A stretch of 64,000 nt of DNA from Tiliqua scincoides (taxonomy: Eukaryota > Chordata > Lepidosauria > Squamata > Scincidae): NCBI RefSeq assembly GCF_035046505.1, contig NC_089830.1, positions 24,096,284 to 24,160,283 of the forward strand, read 5' to 3'. The stretch's first letter is position 1; each line of letters starts with the position of its first letter. Under the pieces are notes generated by a model. The model did not search any database, was not told the DNA's origin, and worked only from the letters and a program-made list of their open reading frames with translations. Positions 33,801 to 44,777 of this stretch are shown here, piece by piece. A program made the position numbers and the translations under genes.

Positions 33801-36800
33801 TTTTTGTTTCAGAAGTTCCTTATAAGTTGAACGACATTGGGTCGAAGCATCTAAATCTGAAACTAGCCGAGTTTGTCTTGTCTTCCTAATCAATCGAGTC
33901 AGACTTTTTTGGCCAATCTACATTCCTTATCAAACCAGCTACCCTGGTAGGGGGCAGAACCAGGTTCCCGTGTCTTCTGAACTAATAAAGGCCTTAACAT
34001 TGAAGTAATATAGTTAAGGCTTTCTATAGGATCCATGTCTCCTTTAACAACGTCCCTATGTAAAACCACAAGATTAGGACTGTTTAATAATTCCTGGATT
34101 GATAAATCCATAGTGGGGGACCATTTCAATGGTTTCCCCACAACAATAGTCCTGTCAGCCCAATCAGTGGAAATAAAAGGCAGCTGAGGGATTTCTGTGG
34201 ATATAGAGAGACATACAGGTAAATGATCACTATCAGGACGATCTAAGATGTCATAGTTCAGCTTAAAAGATAATAACCTGGTGGAACAAAAAATATAATT
34301 GATGACACTTGCTGCCCTACTTTTTTTTAAGAAAGTGAAATAACCCTTTGAGTTATCCAAAAAACTGCCATGAAGGCAAGTTAACTGAAAAGATGACATT
34401 AACTCAACTAACCTGCTACCTTGTGTATTAGCCACCTTATCTAAGGAGGAGTGATCAGATAAAAAGACTTCATTATGAAGCACAGAGATGGTTCTGGTCC
34501 CTGGCACATTGAACCCAAAATGGTTGGTTGGCCACATCACATAGTTTAGAAGCACTGATGTAGCATACTTAGCTAGAAAGAGACATTTGCTTGTCTCCAT
34601 TTGCTCTTTTCCAGTCCTTGGGGTCACAGTCTTTCTGGTGCCACAAGGGCTCTTTGATTGCTGTAAAGCAGGGGTGCTCAGTACGTCGATCGTGATCTAC
34701 TGGTCGATCTTGAGGCAAAATGAGTCGATCGCGGAGCCCTGTCTCTCCAAACTGGCGCGGGAGAGGCAGCGCTGCTGAGGTGAGGAACAAGGTGAGCGGC
34801 CGTGGCCTCTGCGCAGCCCTCCTCGGGGGCGCCTTGTTAGAGCCTCAGCCGCAGTCCCTGCATCGGGGGCTGCTCTTGTAATGCGGGGGCATTCTGTGGC
34901 AGGACTGCCCTCTGCCTGGCCCCCTTTTGTGGAGGCAGAGAGCAGAGGCAAGGCAGGTCTGAGGAGGGGGGGAGGGCGCCTTATTAGAGCCGAAGCTGCG
35001 TCAGGGGCTGCTCTTGGGCTGCACTACTGGGGCTGACTCCTGAGTAGACAGGCAGAGGAGCTCCTCTCAAGCTGCTCCCCTGTCCATGCATCCCTGGGAT
35101 GAAGCCCCCTTGACTCTGCTGGGGCTGACTCCTGAGTAGACAGGCAGAGCAGCCACTCTCCTGTCCATGCATCCCTGGGATGAAGCCCCCTTGGCTCTAC
35201 TGGGGCTGACTCCTGAGTAGACAGGCAGAACAGCCGCTCTCCTGTCCATGCATCCCTGGGATGAAGCCCCCTTGACTCTGCTGAGGCTGACTCCTGAGTA
35301 GACAGGCAGAGCAGCTGCTCTCCTATCCATGCATCCCTGGGATGAAGCCCCGTTGACTCTACTGGGGCTGACTTACCTTTCCCCTGTTTTTGCACTGGTA
35401 TGTATGGAGATCTGCCCCCCTCCAACTTCCATCTGTTGGTTCTGTGTGCAAGGGGTTTTGCACTGGTCTTACTGTGATGTCTATATAGAGATCTTCCCTC
35501 CCCCACACCTTTCCCCTGTTTTTGCACTGGTAGGTATGGAGATCTGCCCCCCCCCCACTTGTATTGGAATGGAGGAAGATCTGGTGAGGAGGTAGATGTG
35601 GTGTCAGCAGTGGCCCCTTTAAGGGTCAGGCCTGGGCATCCAGCAGCGTGTGCTGCACAGCTGCAGCCACTTGAAGGCAATAGGGCCCTCAGGGATATAA
35701 GAGCACCTGAGGCAGGAAGGGTTTGTGGGTTGTAGAAGGAGTGCAGGTTGACTTTGGAAGCTGACGTTGTGTTGTGCAATATTGGCTCATGTGGTTATGC
35801 AAGGTACACCAACATACATTGTACACATAAATGTTATATGTTATAATGGCGCGAACATTGTAAAAAAACTCTGGTAGATCTCCGGGCCTTGCTGGGTTTC
35901 AAAGTAGCTCTCGAGCCAAAAAAGTGTGAGCACCCCTGCTGTAAAGGCATCCCTGCCTGTTCCCTCTGGAATATTTTGGAGAATCTTGGTTTGCATTGGA
36001 TTCCTTGGGGAAGGGCAGATGTTGCTGTAACTCACCAGAATGACTCTCTCTGTAGGAAAAAGGGGATTATCATAAACATGTCTTCGTTACTTGCCCGTCG
36101 TCCTATCCCCCTGCAACAGATATATGCTGCATCCAAGGTGAGTAGCATGTACACCTCTGTAACCCTATATCTTCAGGTTCAGGCTGTCAAGAGGACATAT
36201 TTTTCTGGTGCAGTTCTGTGGCCTGCTGAAGGGAAAGGTGCCAGCTCCCAGTCAGTTGAATCACAGTAATAATAACCCCCTTCCAGGGGGTTTCTTCTAT
36301 CTTTTTCCCCACCATGCCTGCAGCTTCTCTGGAAGGGAAAGAGGTGGCTTGGGTTGGAGGGGCACTTGACTGGTTGCGCACGAAAAACTTGCTGGTGTGT
36401 TCCTAGCTTAAGCAGAAAAAGAGTAAGAACTACAGGAATGAGTGCATTTCTACGGGGCTACACCTGCCATATGAAAGGCTGCTCAGGTGTGCCCTGTTCA
36501 GAACTTTTGAGATGCCCTCCTGCAAGTTGAAGAACTCAAAGGGCTTGAACACAAGATGATACAAGGAGGAGGAGCCATTGACTGAGCTTTTTCTTCTTCT
36601 GTTAAGATGACTGGTGATTTTCTTGTTGTGGCTGATCTTTCCGGATCCTTCCCTTCCCAATAGATGGGGAAGATGTCACACACAGGGTGAGAGAGGACTC
36701 CAGTGGCATAGCTAAGGATCGTGTAGCCCAGTGCTGAACTCAGAATGCCCTGGTTGTGACGTCACACTTGGCCTTTTAAAAAGGGTGAAAATGGGGGAAA

Positions 36801-39800
36801 ATCTGCCTCCTCCCCCAGCAGCTAGCTGCCCACTTGCTCTGCTGCCTCCCCCCCAGGCTCCCCCCATATCAACAACTTATTGGTTCCCTGCTGTATCATA
36901 GGAACACATAATTGGCTTTCAGAATGAACAGTCTCAATGGTCAGTTTTGAGTTAACCAAACATAGTTTTTGTTACATAATGCAGTTGTATTTTTATTTTT
37001 GTTATTTGGCTGTAACTTTTGATATAATAGAGATATTTTGATGCTGTTTGTTTCATTGTATTCTGCATTAAATTCCACATTGAATGGTGTATAACATGAT
37101 GGTGTTATAAAACCAAAGTTTTAACAATTTTGGTCACTAGTGTTCAGCTCAGATTGCTGCCCTCCCTTATGCTTGTGGCCCAGTACAATTACTACCCCCT
37201 GCACCCCTTAGCGACACTACTGGAGGACCCAGAATGGGTCCTCTTGCTTGTCAGAATGACTCCAAGTCCCTCCTGCTTTTCACACGGAAGCCTTCAAGGA
37301 CAGTAGGGCAGGCATACAATGATTGTGTCTAACATAGGATTGTGTGTTGATGTATCACCAATACATCCTTTCAGCATGGAAAGTGCTATAAATCCATTCT
37401 TTTCTTTCCTGCTACCACTGTGTGTCCTTCATGACCTTCAAATAATCTACTTTTCACATAAGTGGAACATGCAGCTTGATTGTGCCCTTGTCAATTGAGA
37501 CCTTCTTTTGAAGAGGTTGCTACACCTTGAATGCTCACAGAGGTATTTTCACCCTCAGACTCTGACTTTTCTGCCCTTTCAGGTATTTATAGATGTCTTC
37601 TCCCGAGCATTGGACGGAGAATACCGCTCCAAAGGCATCATTGTGCAGGTACTGTTGATTGAGCCTCCTGTTCTTATCCCAAGCAATCAAAGGACAATCG
37701 GACTTGTGGCAGACCACTCAACAGGGCAAAATTCTTCCAGTTAAGAAATTAGGATTTGCCTATGGGATGGCATTCTTCCTGGTCACGTCCACACTGTAGG
37801 TTCCTTCCAGCTGTGGACACCCTGTGCTCCCACCACCTGCAGCGAGGAGAATTAAAACAAAGGGTCTCCTTAATGTGTGATATAGCACTCTTGTCTAGCA
37901 ATGTCCTTCCCCACAACCAAGATCAAAGAAGTCCCATTCCACAAGGCCCCTGCAACATTAATTAGTGGCTTCCTCCTCCTTTTTCACTTTGAATGTAGCA
38001 CGGTCAGGAGCACAATGAAATGTGTCTTACAGCGCAATCTGACCTTGCACTGGAACAGGCAGGCCAGGACAGCTGCGCTGTATCCAGTGCAAGATTGGGG
38101 CCTGAAGTGGCTCAGCTGGAGGTAAGGTGAAACTCCTTCCCTTACCCCCGGGTAAACCAGCACAGCCCCAATGGGCCTCCTCGAACTTGCACCACCTCTG
38201 GAGGTAGCATAAGTTTGAGGAGAGTGGAGTGACTTGAAGCTGCTCCATGCTGCTTGGGGAACGGGGTTGGGATCTGGCATAACAGCTGGCACCCAGTCTC
38301 CTACTCCTCACCTGCCTGCCCCAAGGACCGCCCTCCACCTGTCCTCCCCCCACCCCGGAACACCTCCCTCCCCGCCTCCTCCCCGCTCACCCCAGACCCC
38401 TATGTCGGCTGAGCTTGGCTGATGCAATCATCCCTTTCCAAGTTGGTGTGGAGGCAGGATGCAGCCACCGTGGACTGGTGTGTGTCCCTCTGTCGGGGTT
38501 CCCCTCCCACAGGTCCCCAGCTTACCCAGGGAGAGGACTTCTGGGTCAGAGGATCAGAGAGGAAGCTGGTGGAGCATGGGGCCACCTCCCCACACGCTGC
38601 TTGGGCACTCCAGTGGGTGGCAAAGCGCAGCAAAGGAACACTGCGTGCTGAACCCCCCGCTTCTCCCTCCACCTTGGAGGAGGAAGGGGGGAGACAGGAC
38701 GCAGGCCATTCGGCTGCTGGGCAGCTGCCTCTCCCCTGCCTCGGGGGAGAAGGGGAGCACTCCTGCCTTGCCGGGCAGGGCACCTGGCTGTGACATCGGG
38801 AGCCCCCAGCTGGACCTCCCAACGTCGTCTGCAGAGCTACAGGACCCAGGTGGGCAGGGCCAGCCCACCCCCCAAAGGCAGAGACCAGGGCAGAGGCAGC
38901 AGCCTTCCCAGCCATCTCAGGAACAACCCTGACAGCTCCAGGTGAGAGGAGGTGGGAGGGAACCAGAGAGAGGAAGGGGAGGAGTGCTGGTAATCCCAGG
39001 GGAGGGCAGTCCCAGAGACAGGCTCTTTTTGTACCATCCCTGTGAGGGAAAGGGAGGGGCCAAAGCGGAGGGTCTGCCCTACATAAACCTGGAGGCCAGG
39101 GATGACAATGCAGTTGGGAGTTAGAAGAGCAGGCAGGAGGATCTGCTGCTAGCAGCCCCTGCTCCTGACTGACAAATGCTGCCAACCCAAAGAGGGGGAA
39201 CCAGGTGACACAACCCCCCCTTCTTCTGGTGAACTGTTCTGAGGCCTCCACAAGGGGGTCCCCCTCGGAAAGGCCAGGCGGGCCCTCCGCTCCCCTCCCA
39301 CCACAGGGAGGCCTCACACCCTCCATGGCCCAGCTGACTCCTGAGGAGGTGCAAATTTGCTAAGGGCATGTTTGCAACCCTCCTGGCCTGGTGCAAGTCC
39401 ACACTGGCCCAAGGTGCAATCAGGATTGCGCCCTTAGTTAAACAACTTTAGTATCCAGGGGCAGGACCAAGGAGAGGAGGAAGCAAGCTTGTTTTTATTA
39501 CTTGTTCCCTTCCATTGTTTTATTTTATTTTGTGATAGTGTTGTTTTATTATAAACAGGAAAAATGAAAATAATAATGAAAGGAAGACAACAATTAACCC
39601 CCCCCCCCCCACAGGAATTGCCTAATTAAGAGACAGCCCATCACTAATTCCCCAGTGATTCTGAACTGGAAGCAACAAAAGGGACAGAATTGGCAAAGAG
39701 GTACCAATGGTAGAGTAACTTCTAAAAACCTGGATTGGCATTTTGCCAGTCCATACACATTTATTGGCAGTCAGAATATGAAGCCTCCAGATTGTCAAGG

Positions 39801-41003
39801 TCTGGGGAAAAAAAGTACTTGAAGCCTAGACCTCCAGCCTAGAACCTTCTGCCAACTGAACATCAGGCTGCAGTTCCCAGCCCCTGAACTGAGGAATCCT
39901 AAGTTGGGGAAGACAAGCATGGATTCAGACATGGTCACCCACTCTAATGCTCCTTCCTTCCGCAGTGTGTGCAGCCCGGTGTTGTTGACACCAGTATAAC
40001 TACCAAGGTTGTAAGATATATGAAGATACCGGCAGATGTGTTTGCACACAAGGCATTGGATACCGTGGGGCTCACCAACAGAACCTCGGGCACACTTAAG
40101 CACAGCATTACGGTGAGTTCAGTGTCTGAGTTGCTAGGTAGATTAATGGATAGTGGCAAGCCCTTGTTTGCTTTTTATCCTCTATACAGAAATGTGAAGC
40201 AGCAACATATTTTTGGTCTGCCTCTGGGGCAAAGTCCAAACATTATTTAGTTGTGGGTAGTTTTATTTCCCACTTCCACTTGTTTTTCATGTTTTTCACC
40301 TCCACTTGTATTTCCCACCTCCACTTGTTTTTCATGTTACAAAATGCAATTGGAGAGTCTGTAGTTTGCCTCCGTAGGTGAGATGTGGAGTTTGCAGAAC
40401 TATTACCAGTATGTGTGCCATTAATGCAGTAATAACTCTGCTGATTCTCAGGCAAACATTAGAGGGGAGCAGAAACCAGTGAGCACATGAAGGCGAGTTC
40501 CTCCTATCAGTCTACCCAAGGCAGCTACCTCAGTTGGCCTCATGGATGGGCCGGCCCTGCTGATATTAGTTGGTTTCCTCTCCGAGGGCCTTGGGAACTG
40601 CAGCTTGTGAGGATGCTGAGAATTCTGTAACAGAGAATTTGGTGTATCTGTGCCTCTGGCCTCCTCCCAGAACGAAGCATTTCCTGGGGGAGAGGAAATA
40701 AATTTGAAGCCAGTTCTGGCTAATAAGGCTGCAGCCTCATTACATCCCCCAAACTCTACTCCTTAGTCGCCTTGGGTGCCCCCCAGGGAGAAAGGCAGAT
40801 CGCAACTCCAATAAATAAATAATAATAAATACTCCTCTTGCTCAGAGAAAAGCCTCACTCAGCCTTGCTCAGCATTTTCCTTCTTTTCGTTTGCCTTTCA
40901 GTGGCTCCTGGTACGGACATTATTTCCCCAGTGGTTGCAGTTTTCATTCATCGGGGATGTTTTAAGTTTAATCTTGTTCAAGAGTCTGCAAAGGCAGGAC
41001 TAG
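24709..41003 (+). CDS. HSD17B3: Gene A: HSD17B3-like 17-beta-hydroxysteroid dehydrogenase, 11 exons, apparently intact
   Basis: Short-chain dehydrogenase/reductase expected to reduce or oxidise 17-keto/hydroxy steroids (or related lipids) with NADP(H) at the ER membrane. Exons: 24709-24880, 25801-25847, 26084-26159, 26875-26985, 28002-28066, 31162-31206, 31302-31336, 36056-36137, 37583-37648, 39966-40112, 40902-41003. All are bounded by AG/GT and phases agree, giving 948 nt (315 residues; human HSD17B3 is 310 with 11 exons). Visible parts: N-terminal membrane segment (about 7-29), cofactor motif TGATAGIG (60-67), NNVG (137-140), and catalytic Asn166, Ser194, Tyr207, Lys211 (YAASK). '[14 protein letters not shown]' strongly matches HSD17B3. 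HSD17B12 is a less likely alternative. A possible polyA signal is at 41410. Introns are loaded with transposons. Confidence 0.85.
25250..25705 (+). repeat. Intron-1 segment also found downstream of copies B and C
   Basis: 'GATTTAATTAATGGACTAAA' through 'CAGAAGCCATTGTCACAAAG' aligns with 53275-52868 on the minus strand (copy C side). Its first ~75 bp also align with 49080-49152 (copy B side). A 196-codon frame (25129-25719) runs across it, but this looks fortuitous. It is either a dispersed repeat or a marker of a recombination joint between gene copies. Confidence 0.6.
27046..27700 (-). mobile_element. Harbinger-like MITE, split by a duplicated exon 4/intron 4 border
   Basis: The ends resemble the 'AGGGCGCAATCCTAACC' terminal repeat and the inside matches the GC-rich elements at 46052-46551 and 59929-60436. 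It is interrupted at about 27441-27541 by a ~100-bp copy of the end of exon 4 and the start of intron 4. Confidence 0.55.
29007..30602 (+). CDS. L2 reverse transcriptase, partial but open (531 codons)
   Basis: RT of the L2 clade: '[14 protein letters not shown]', '[19 protein letters not shown]', '[17 protein letters not shown]', '[16 protein letters not shown]', '[17 protein letters not shown]', '[14 protein letters not shown]', then '[12 protein letters not shown]', '[12 protein letters not shown]' and '[15 protein letters not shown]'. The catalytic YADD is intact and there is no internal stop. The endonuclease and first RT blocks are missing because of 5' truncation, so it cannot retrotranspose. 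The open frame suggests a fairly young insertion, in keeping with its absence from copy B. Confidence 0.85.
   Translation: MATACPVLWDSFQLVQPEDVDRLLWSVRPSACLLDPCPAWLIRAARGGLAEWTGRVVNSSLMEGTLPLALKRAVVRPLLKKPSLDSTVLDNYRPVSNIPFLGKVIERVVASQLQRVLDEADYLDPFQSGFRPGFGTETALVALVDDLRRGLDRGSASLLVLLDLSAAFDTIDHGILLGRLAELGAGGTVLRWFRSYLEGRSQMVVLGDACSTLWPLRCGVPQGSILSPMLFNIYMKPLGEVIRGFGVGCHQYADDTQLYLSFPPDSRVAVEGLERCLEAVRIWMGANKLKLNPDKTEALLVRKSSMLVLDYRLALNGVALPLEEQVRSLGVHLDSQLLLDSQVAAVARGAFAQLRLVRQLRPYLDRADLATVIHASVTSRLDYCNALYVGLPLKMVRKLQLVQNAAARVVTGGRWFDSVSPLLQRLHWLPIRFRAQFKVLVLTFKALYCSGPGYLRDRLLPYNPARPLRSSEKAFLQVPPPREVRGAAARNRAFSVVAPTLWNSLPLNLRMAPSLETFRQGLKTLLFKQAF
30823..30912. repeat. (ATT)n / (ATC ATT)n microsatellite
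   Basis: Poly-ATT tail of the L2 element with interspersed ATC units. Confidence 0.9.
31483..34478 (-). mobile_element. 5'-truncated I/Vingi-like LINE in intron 7 of gene A
   Basis: The minus-strand RT pieces read '[16 protein letters not shown]', '[13 protein letters not shown]', '[16 protein letters not shown]', '[19 protein letters not shown]' and '[14 protein letters not shown]'. The active-site block is 'LIYADSIVL', with YADS instead of YADD. A C-terminal '[18 protein letters not shown]' knuckle follows. Several frame breaks occur. Copies B and C lack the LINE and instead keep ~95 bp (45103-45195 in B) that are missing here, so insertion came with a small target deletion. Confidence 0.8.
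34669..35938. mobile_element. 1.27-kb non-autonomous hAT element in intron 7
   Basis: Ends 'CAGGGGTGCTCAG' and 'GTGAGCACCCCTG' are inverted repeats. It is flanked by a perfect 8-bp target duplication, CTGTAAAG (34661-34668 and 35939-35946). The empty site is visible in copy B ('GATTGCTGTAAAGGCAATCC', about 45350). Both ends carry further inverted 'CGATCGTGATCTACTGGTCG' / 'CTCTGGTAGATCTCCGG' similarity. No transposase; the centre is an 81-bp minisatellite. Confidence 0.9.
35029..35370. repeat. 81-bp minisatellite inside the hAT element (about 4 copies)
   Basis: 'GGGGCTGACTCCTGAGTAGA' recurs at about 35032, 35122, 35203 and 35284, mostly 81 bp apart, with a final partial at 35364. Because 81 is a multiple of 3, minus-strand frames stay open across it with a 27-residue repeat ('LPVYSGVS'). 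This is probably a by-product rather than coding. Confidence 0.85.
36701..37222. mobile_element. hAT MITE in intron 8 of gene A
   Basis: Ends 'CAGTGGCATAGCTAAGG' and 'CTTAGCGACACTACTG'. Flanks GAGGACTC (36693-36700) and GAGGACCC (37223-37230) form an 8-bp duplication with one mismatch. Same family as 7952-8837. Absent from copies B and C. Confidence 0.85.
38029..39437 (+). mobile_element. Harbinger-like MITE in intron 9, enlarged by a GC-rich insert
   Basis: It starts 'CAGCGCAATCTGACC' and ends 'CAGGATTGCGCCC', flanked by TTA on both sides, the 3-bp target expected for PIF/Harbinger. Copies B and C carry a ~500-bp relative at the matching position, so the MITE predates the gene duplications. 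Confidence 0.6.
38486..39320. other. GC-rich ~0.83-kb insert inside the gene A MITE
   Basis: Absent from the matching MITEs in B and C. It is very GC-rich, with a TATA-like 'CCTACATAAACC' near 39080. Long open frames on both strands look like a GC-content effect. It could be a solo LTR but I see no clear ends or target duplication. Confidence 0.3.
40770..40832 (+). repeat. L2-type LINE/SINE tail shared by all three gene copies
   Basis: 'GGGAGAAAGGCAGATCGCAA' plus AATAAATAA; equivalents at about 47880-47940 (B) and 55618-55682 (C, inverted). It lies just before exon 11 in each, so it is an ancestral intron-10 insertion. Confidence 0.7.
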
Positions 41004-41518
41004 CCTGCCTTTCTGGAGATCCACGAGGGTATGGGGCATGGCCCAATGCCCTGGCCCTAAAGCTTTGTTTGGGTCTTGTTCTCCTGCACACCGATGTTGA
41101 TGAGAAGTTTCCCACCAAGTTTCAATTGCAAATATGACAAGCTGCTTCCCCCCCCCCCGCTTTTTTGGGAAAGGGTGAGAACCATCAAAGCGAAACAACT
41201 GGAAGCTGGTTGAAACTGATTTTTCTCCTGGCGCTCATTTTTCGCTGGTTTTGTTAAGTTGCTAAATGATGATTGCCCATCCGGAAAAACTGTACAATGT
41301 AACACGCCCTGTCTGTGCCAGGCAGAGGCTTGGTTTTTAGCTCTGCTGCCACGACTGCCTCTCGTTTTCAGCTGAATCTTTTTTTCTTTACTTTATTGAT
41401 GAATAACAAAATAAAAAAGATACTATCGTAAAATGCAATATTATATATGTATTTTTAAAATACTTATAAAGGAAAAAGGGGGACAAAAAAGGAAAGAGTA
41501 TAATGCCCCAGGAAGCAT

Positions 41519-41916
41519 TTGCATAACACCAGAACCAGGGGACATCCACGAAAGTTGGGAGAGTTAGGACAGACAGAAGAAAATATTTCTTTACCCAGTG
41601 TGTAATTAGTTTGTGGAACTCCTTGCCACAGGATGTAGTGATGGCATCTTGCCTGGATGCCTTTAAGAGGGGATTGGAGGAATTTCTGCAGGAAAAGTTC
41701 ATTACTGGTTACAAGTCATGGTAGGTATGTGCAAGCTCTTGGCTTTAGAGGTAGACTGCCTCTGATTGCCAGGTGCAGGGGAGGGCACCAGGACTCAGGT
41801 TGTGTCTGTTGTCTTGTGTACTCCCTGGGGCATTTGATGGGCCACTGTGGGATACAGGAAGCTGGACTAGATGGGCCCTTGGCCTGATCCAGCGGGGCTC
41901 TTCTTATGTTCTTATA
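41519..41916 (+). mobile_element. CR1 LINE 3' end
   Basis: 'ACACCAGAACCAGGGGACAT' through 'CTTCTTATGTTCTTAT', about 400 bp, 5'-truncated, in the 3' flank of gene A. Confidence 0.85.
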
Positions 41917-41954
41917 ATAAGGAAGGACAAAAATGCCAAAGTTACATATATCCT

Positions 41955-43003
41955 TATACAGGCGTGCACCGTTTAACAACCATTTGCTTAATGACAAACC
42001 TCATAAATGACAGTGGTCAAAGCACAATAAATATGCTCTTAATGAGGCAATTGCATCTCCCATAGCCTGCGGCAGAGTGACTGTACACAACTGAGAGGCT
42101 CTTAATTCAAAGAAGAGGCAATCTATCTCCAGTAGCCTGTGCAGCCAGCTAGTGTCTAGCACAGAGTGTCTGTTTACACCACAAAGGCAATAGTTTGGAC
42201 TGGATGTTCACTTAATGACCTTATCACATAACAACCAATTTGGGGCCAATTGGAAGCAGCCCAAGGCCTAGCGTCTAGAATGAGGCTAAGGACAGTGAGG
42301 GACTCTGCTGCTGCTGCAAGTGTCACTTTCCAGGAAGGCCGGGAAGTGGCAGGCGAAGAACGCACTGGTGTAGCTAAGGGGGTGCAGGGGGTAGCAATTG
42401 CACCAGGCAACAAGTTTTAGCCTGTGCACCCAGTTAGTATCTGGCAGGGAGTGTCTGTTTACACCACAAAGGCAATAGATTGGACCGAATGTTCACTGAA
42501 TGACCTTATGACAGCGAGGGACTCTGCTGCTGCTGTATAATGTAATGCACCCTGTCTGTGACAGGCAGAGCTTGGTTTTTTGCTCAGCTGCCATGACTAC
42601 CTCTTATTTTCAGCTGAATCATATTTTCCTTTTCTTTATTGATGAATCATAAAATAAAAAAGATACAATCATACAATTCAATATGATATACAGGTTGAGA
42701 CTAATTATTTACATGGGTTCCTTTCCAAGCACTCGTATGGATGGCAAAAAAACGCACTATAGCAATTCAATTTTGAAAAATATAGTTTCTTTGCTCCAGT
42801 GATTTAAAAACAGCCTTGCTGACCTTTGTGATGTAAGATAACAGTCATTATGACGACAACCCAACAATCAGTCTCTCTCAAAGTGCTTAGAAAGGCTTCA
42901 TGCCAGCCCCTCCCTTCACCAATGCAAAGTATCTTTCTTTCAGTGCTCAGGGGGAAGGCAGGGAGAGAGAGAGGATTGATGGATTGTCAGCCAGCTGCCC
43001 CCC
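41955..43003. other. Mosaic of short repeats between gene A and the assembly gap
   Basis: It holds a 'TACAGGCGTGCACCGTTTAA' repeat start (41958; TA target and CAGG end, possibly pogo/Tigger-like), two related ~110-bp blocks with 'TGTTTACACCACAAAGGCAA' (42160 and 42455), a hAT MITE end 'GTAGCTAAGGGGGTGCAGGG' (42371), and a partial second copy (42537-42690) of the gene A 3' flank seen at 41290-41450. I see no exon. Confidence 0.5.
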
Positions 43004-43203
43004 NNNNNNNNNNNNNNNNNNNNNNNNNNNNNNNNNNNNNNNNNNNNNNNNNNNNNNNNNNNNNNNNNNNNNNNNNNNNNNNNNNNNNNNNNNNNNNNNN
43101 NNNNNNNNNNNNNNNNNNNNNNNNNNNNNNNNNNNNNNNNNNNNNNNNNNNNNNNNNNNNNNNNNNNNNNNNNNNNNNNNNNNNNNNNNNNNNNNNNNNN
43201 NNN
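43004..43203. other. Assembly gap (200 N)
   Basis: A run of exactly 200 N, a common placeholder for a gap of unknown size. The sequence resumes inside the B/C duplicated block, so missing DNA, including exons 1-5 of copy B, may fall here. Confidence 0.95.
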
Positions 43204-43652
43204 AGGGGCTTCTTATTTTCAAGGAAGTTGACATTCTACTGCTTTTAGCCTTACTTTTTGTACCCTCCACCCACACACATCTTCCCTATTCCACTGTGGA
43301 TTTCACTGATAGGATCAGATGAAATGGTCTGTAACCCACTGAGGCGTGTTCTGATTTAAACATCTTCAGCTCAGAGGTGCTACAGGACTCTTTGTTGCTT
43401 AATCTCCTTGACAAGAATCAGAGAAGGAGGGAGGAACCTTTCAACACTTCCCGATCCCCTCCCGGACTGCCCTGCAACTTAAAAGGATGGTTTGCCTCCT
43501 GTCCCGAATGGTAGGAGTTTCCAGATAGGGCAGTTCTCAAGATGATTAGGAAACACACTCTGTGATATCAGATCTAGCTTCTGGTTTTTGCCCTCATTTG
43601 GATGGGCAAACAGCTGCCTGTGATTGAAGAGGTGAGGCACTGGATGTGAGAG

Positions 43653-44364
43653 AACATAAGAACATAAGAACAGCCCCACTGGATCAGGCCATAGTCCAGC
43701 TTCCTGTATCTCACAGCGGCCCACCAAATGCCCCAGGGAGCACACCAGATAACAAGAGACCTCATCCTGGTGCCCTCCCTTGCATCTGGCATTCTGACAT
43801 AGCCCATTTCTAAAATCAGGAGGTTGCACATACACATCATGGCTTGTACCCCATAATGGCTTTTTCCTCCAGAAACTTGTCCAATCCCCTTGTAAAGGCA
43901 TCCAGGCCAGATGCCATCACGCCATCCTGTGGCATGGAGTTCCACAGACTGACCACACGCTGAGTAAAGAAATATTTTCTTTTGTCTGTTCTAACTCTCC
44001 CAACACTCAATTTTAGTGGATGTCCCCTGGTTCTGGTGTTATGTGAGAGTGTAAAGAGCATCTCTCTATCCACTCTGTCCATCTCCTGCATATCTTTGTA
44101 TGTCTCAATCATGTCTCCCCTCAGGCACCTCTTTTCTAGGCTGAAGAGGTCCAAATGCCGTAGCCTTTCCTCATAAGGAAGGTGCCCCAGCCCAGTAATC
44201 ATCTTAGTTGCTCTCTTTTGCACCTTTTCCATTTCCACTATGTCTTTTTTGAGATGCGGCAACCAGAACTGGACACAATACTATAGGTGTGACCTTACCA
44301 TGGATTTGTACAATGGCATTATATTAGCCATTTTGTTCTCAATACCTTTTTTAATGATCCCAAG
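43653..44364 (-). mobile_element. CR1 LINE, C-terminal ORF2 part, in copy B
   Basis: The minus strand encodes 'HLKKDIVEMEKVQKRATKMI', 'RLRGDMIETYK'-type and 'RKYFFTQRVVSLWNSMPQDG' blocks typical of the CR1 C-terminus, ending with the TTCTTATG-type tail. The same insertion is at 62148-62860 in copy C. Gene A has an empty site at about 28825. Confidence 0.85.
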
Positions 44365-44777
44365 AGACAAACAGGGAGAGGCTGTGACTGAGTGGAAGCT
44401 GCTTGTGCCTCTGTCTTGTCTTTGAAACATCCCTCTCTTGCATGGAGGAGCCAGTAAACGCCGTGACCAACGAAGCAGGTTGTTTTAAGGACACTATTTT
44501 GATTGAAAAGTGGAGCTTAACTAAAGTCAATACATTTTAAAACAAACCTTGAATTCAAGTCTTCAAGACTCAGGCTCTACTTCTGTCAAATTCAGACTGT
44601 GGCCGCTCTTTCTCTCCACCTTTTACTAGCTGAAGTGTCCTGTGACGCTCCAAAGGCTGTGGAGAGATGCCAAGGTGGTCTGGAAAGTCAAGGCCCCCTT
44701 GGTCTCTCATCAGCTGCCGGAAGCTTTGTGACAAGACAACAACCAAGACAGTCACACTTCTTTTCCGTCTCTTACAG

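Noticed and set aside
38400-39326. A 308-codon minus-strand frame as a host gene
   Set aside because: Very GC-rich DNA has few stops; parallel long frames exist on both strands and the composition is low-complexity Pro/Ser/Gly/Ala.
24709-41003. Gene A as HSD17B12 (very-long-chain 3-oxoacyl-CoA reductase)
   Set aside because: Same SDR subgroup, but '[14 protein letters not shown]' and the following helix fit HSD17B3 better, and the C-terminus lacks the lysine-rich ER-retention end of HSD17B12. Not fully excluded without a phylogeny.
42850-43322. Frames running through the N block
   Set aside because: They are open only because N bases cannot make stops.
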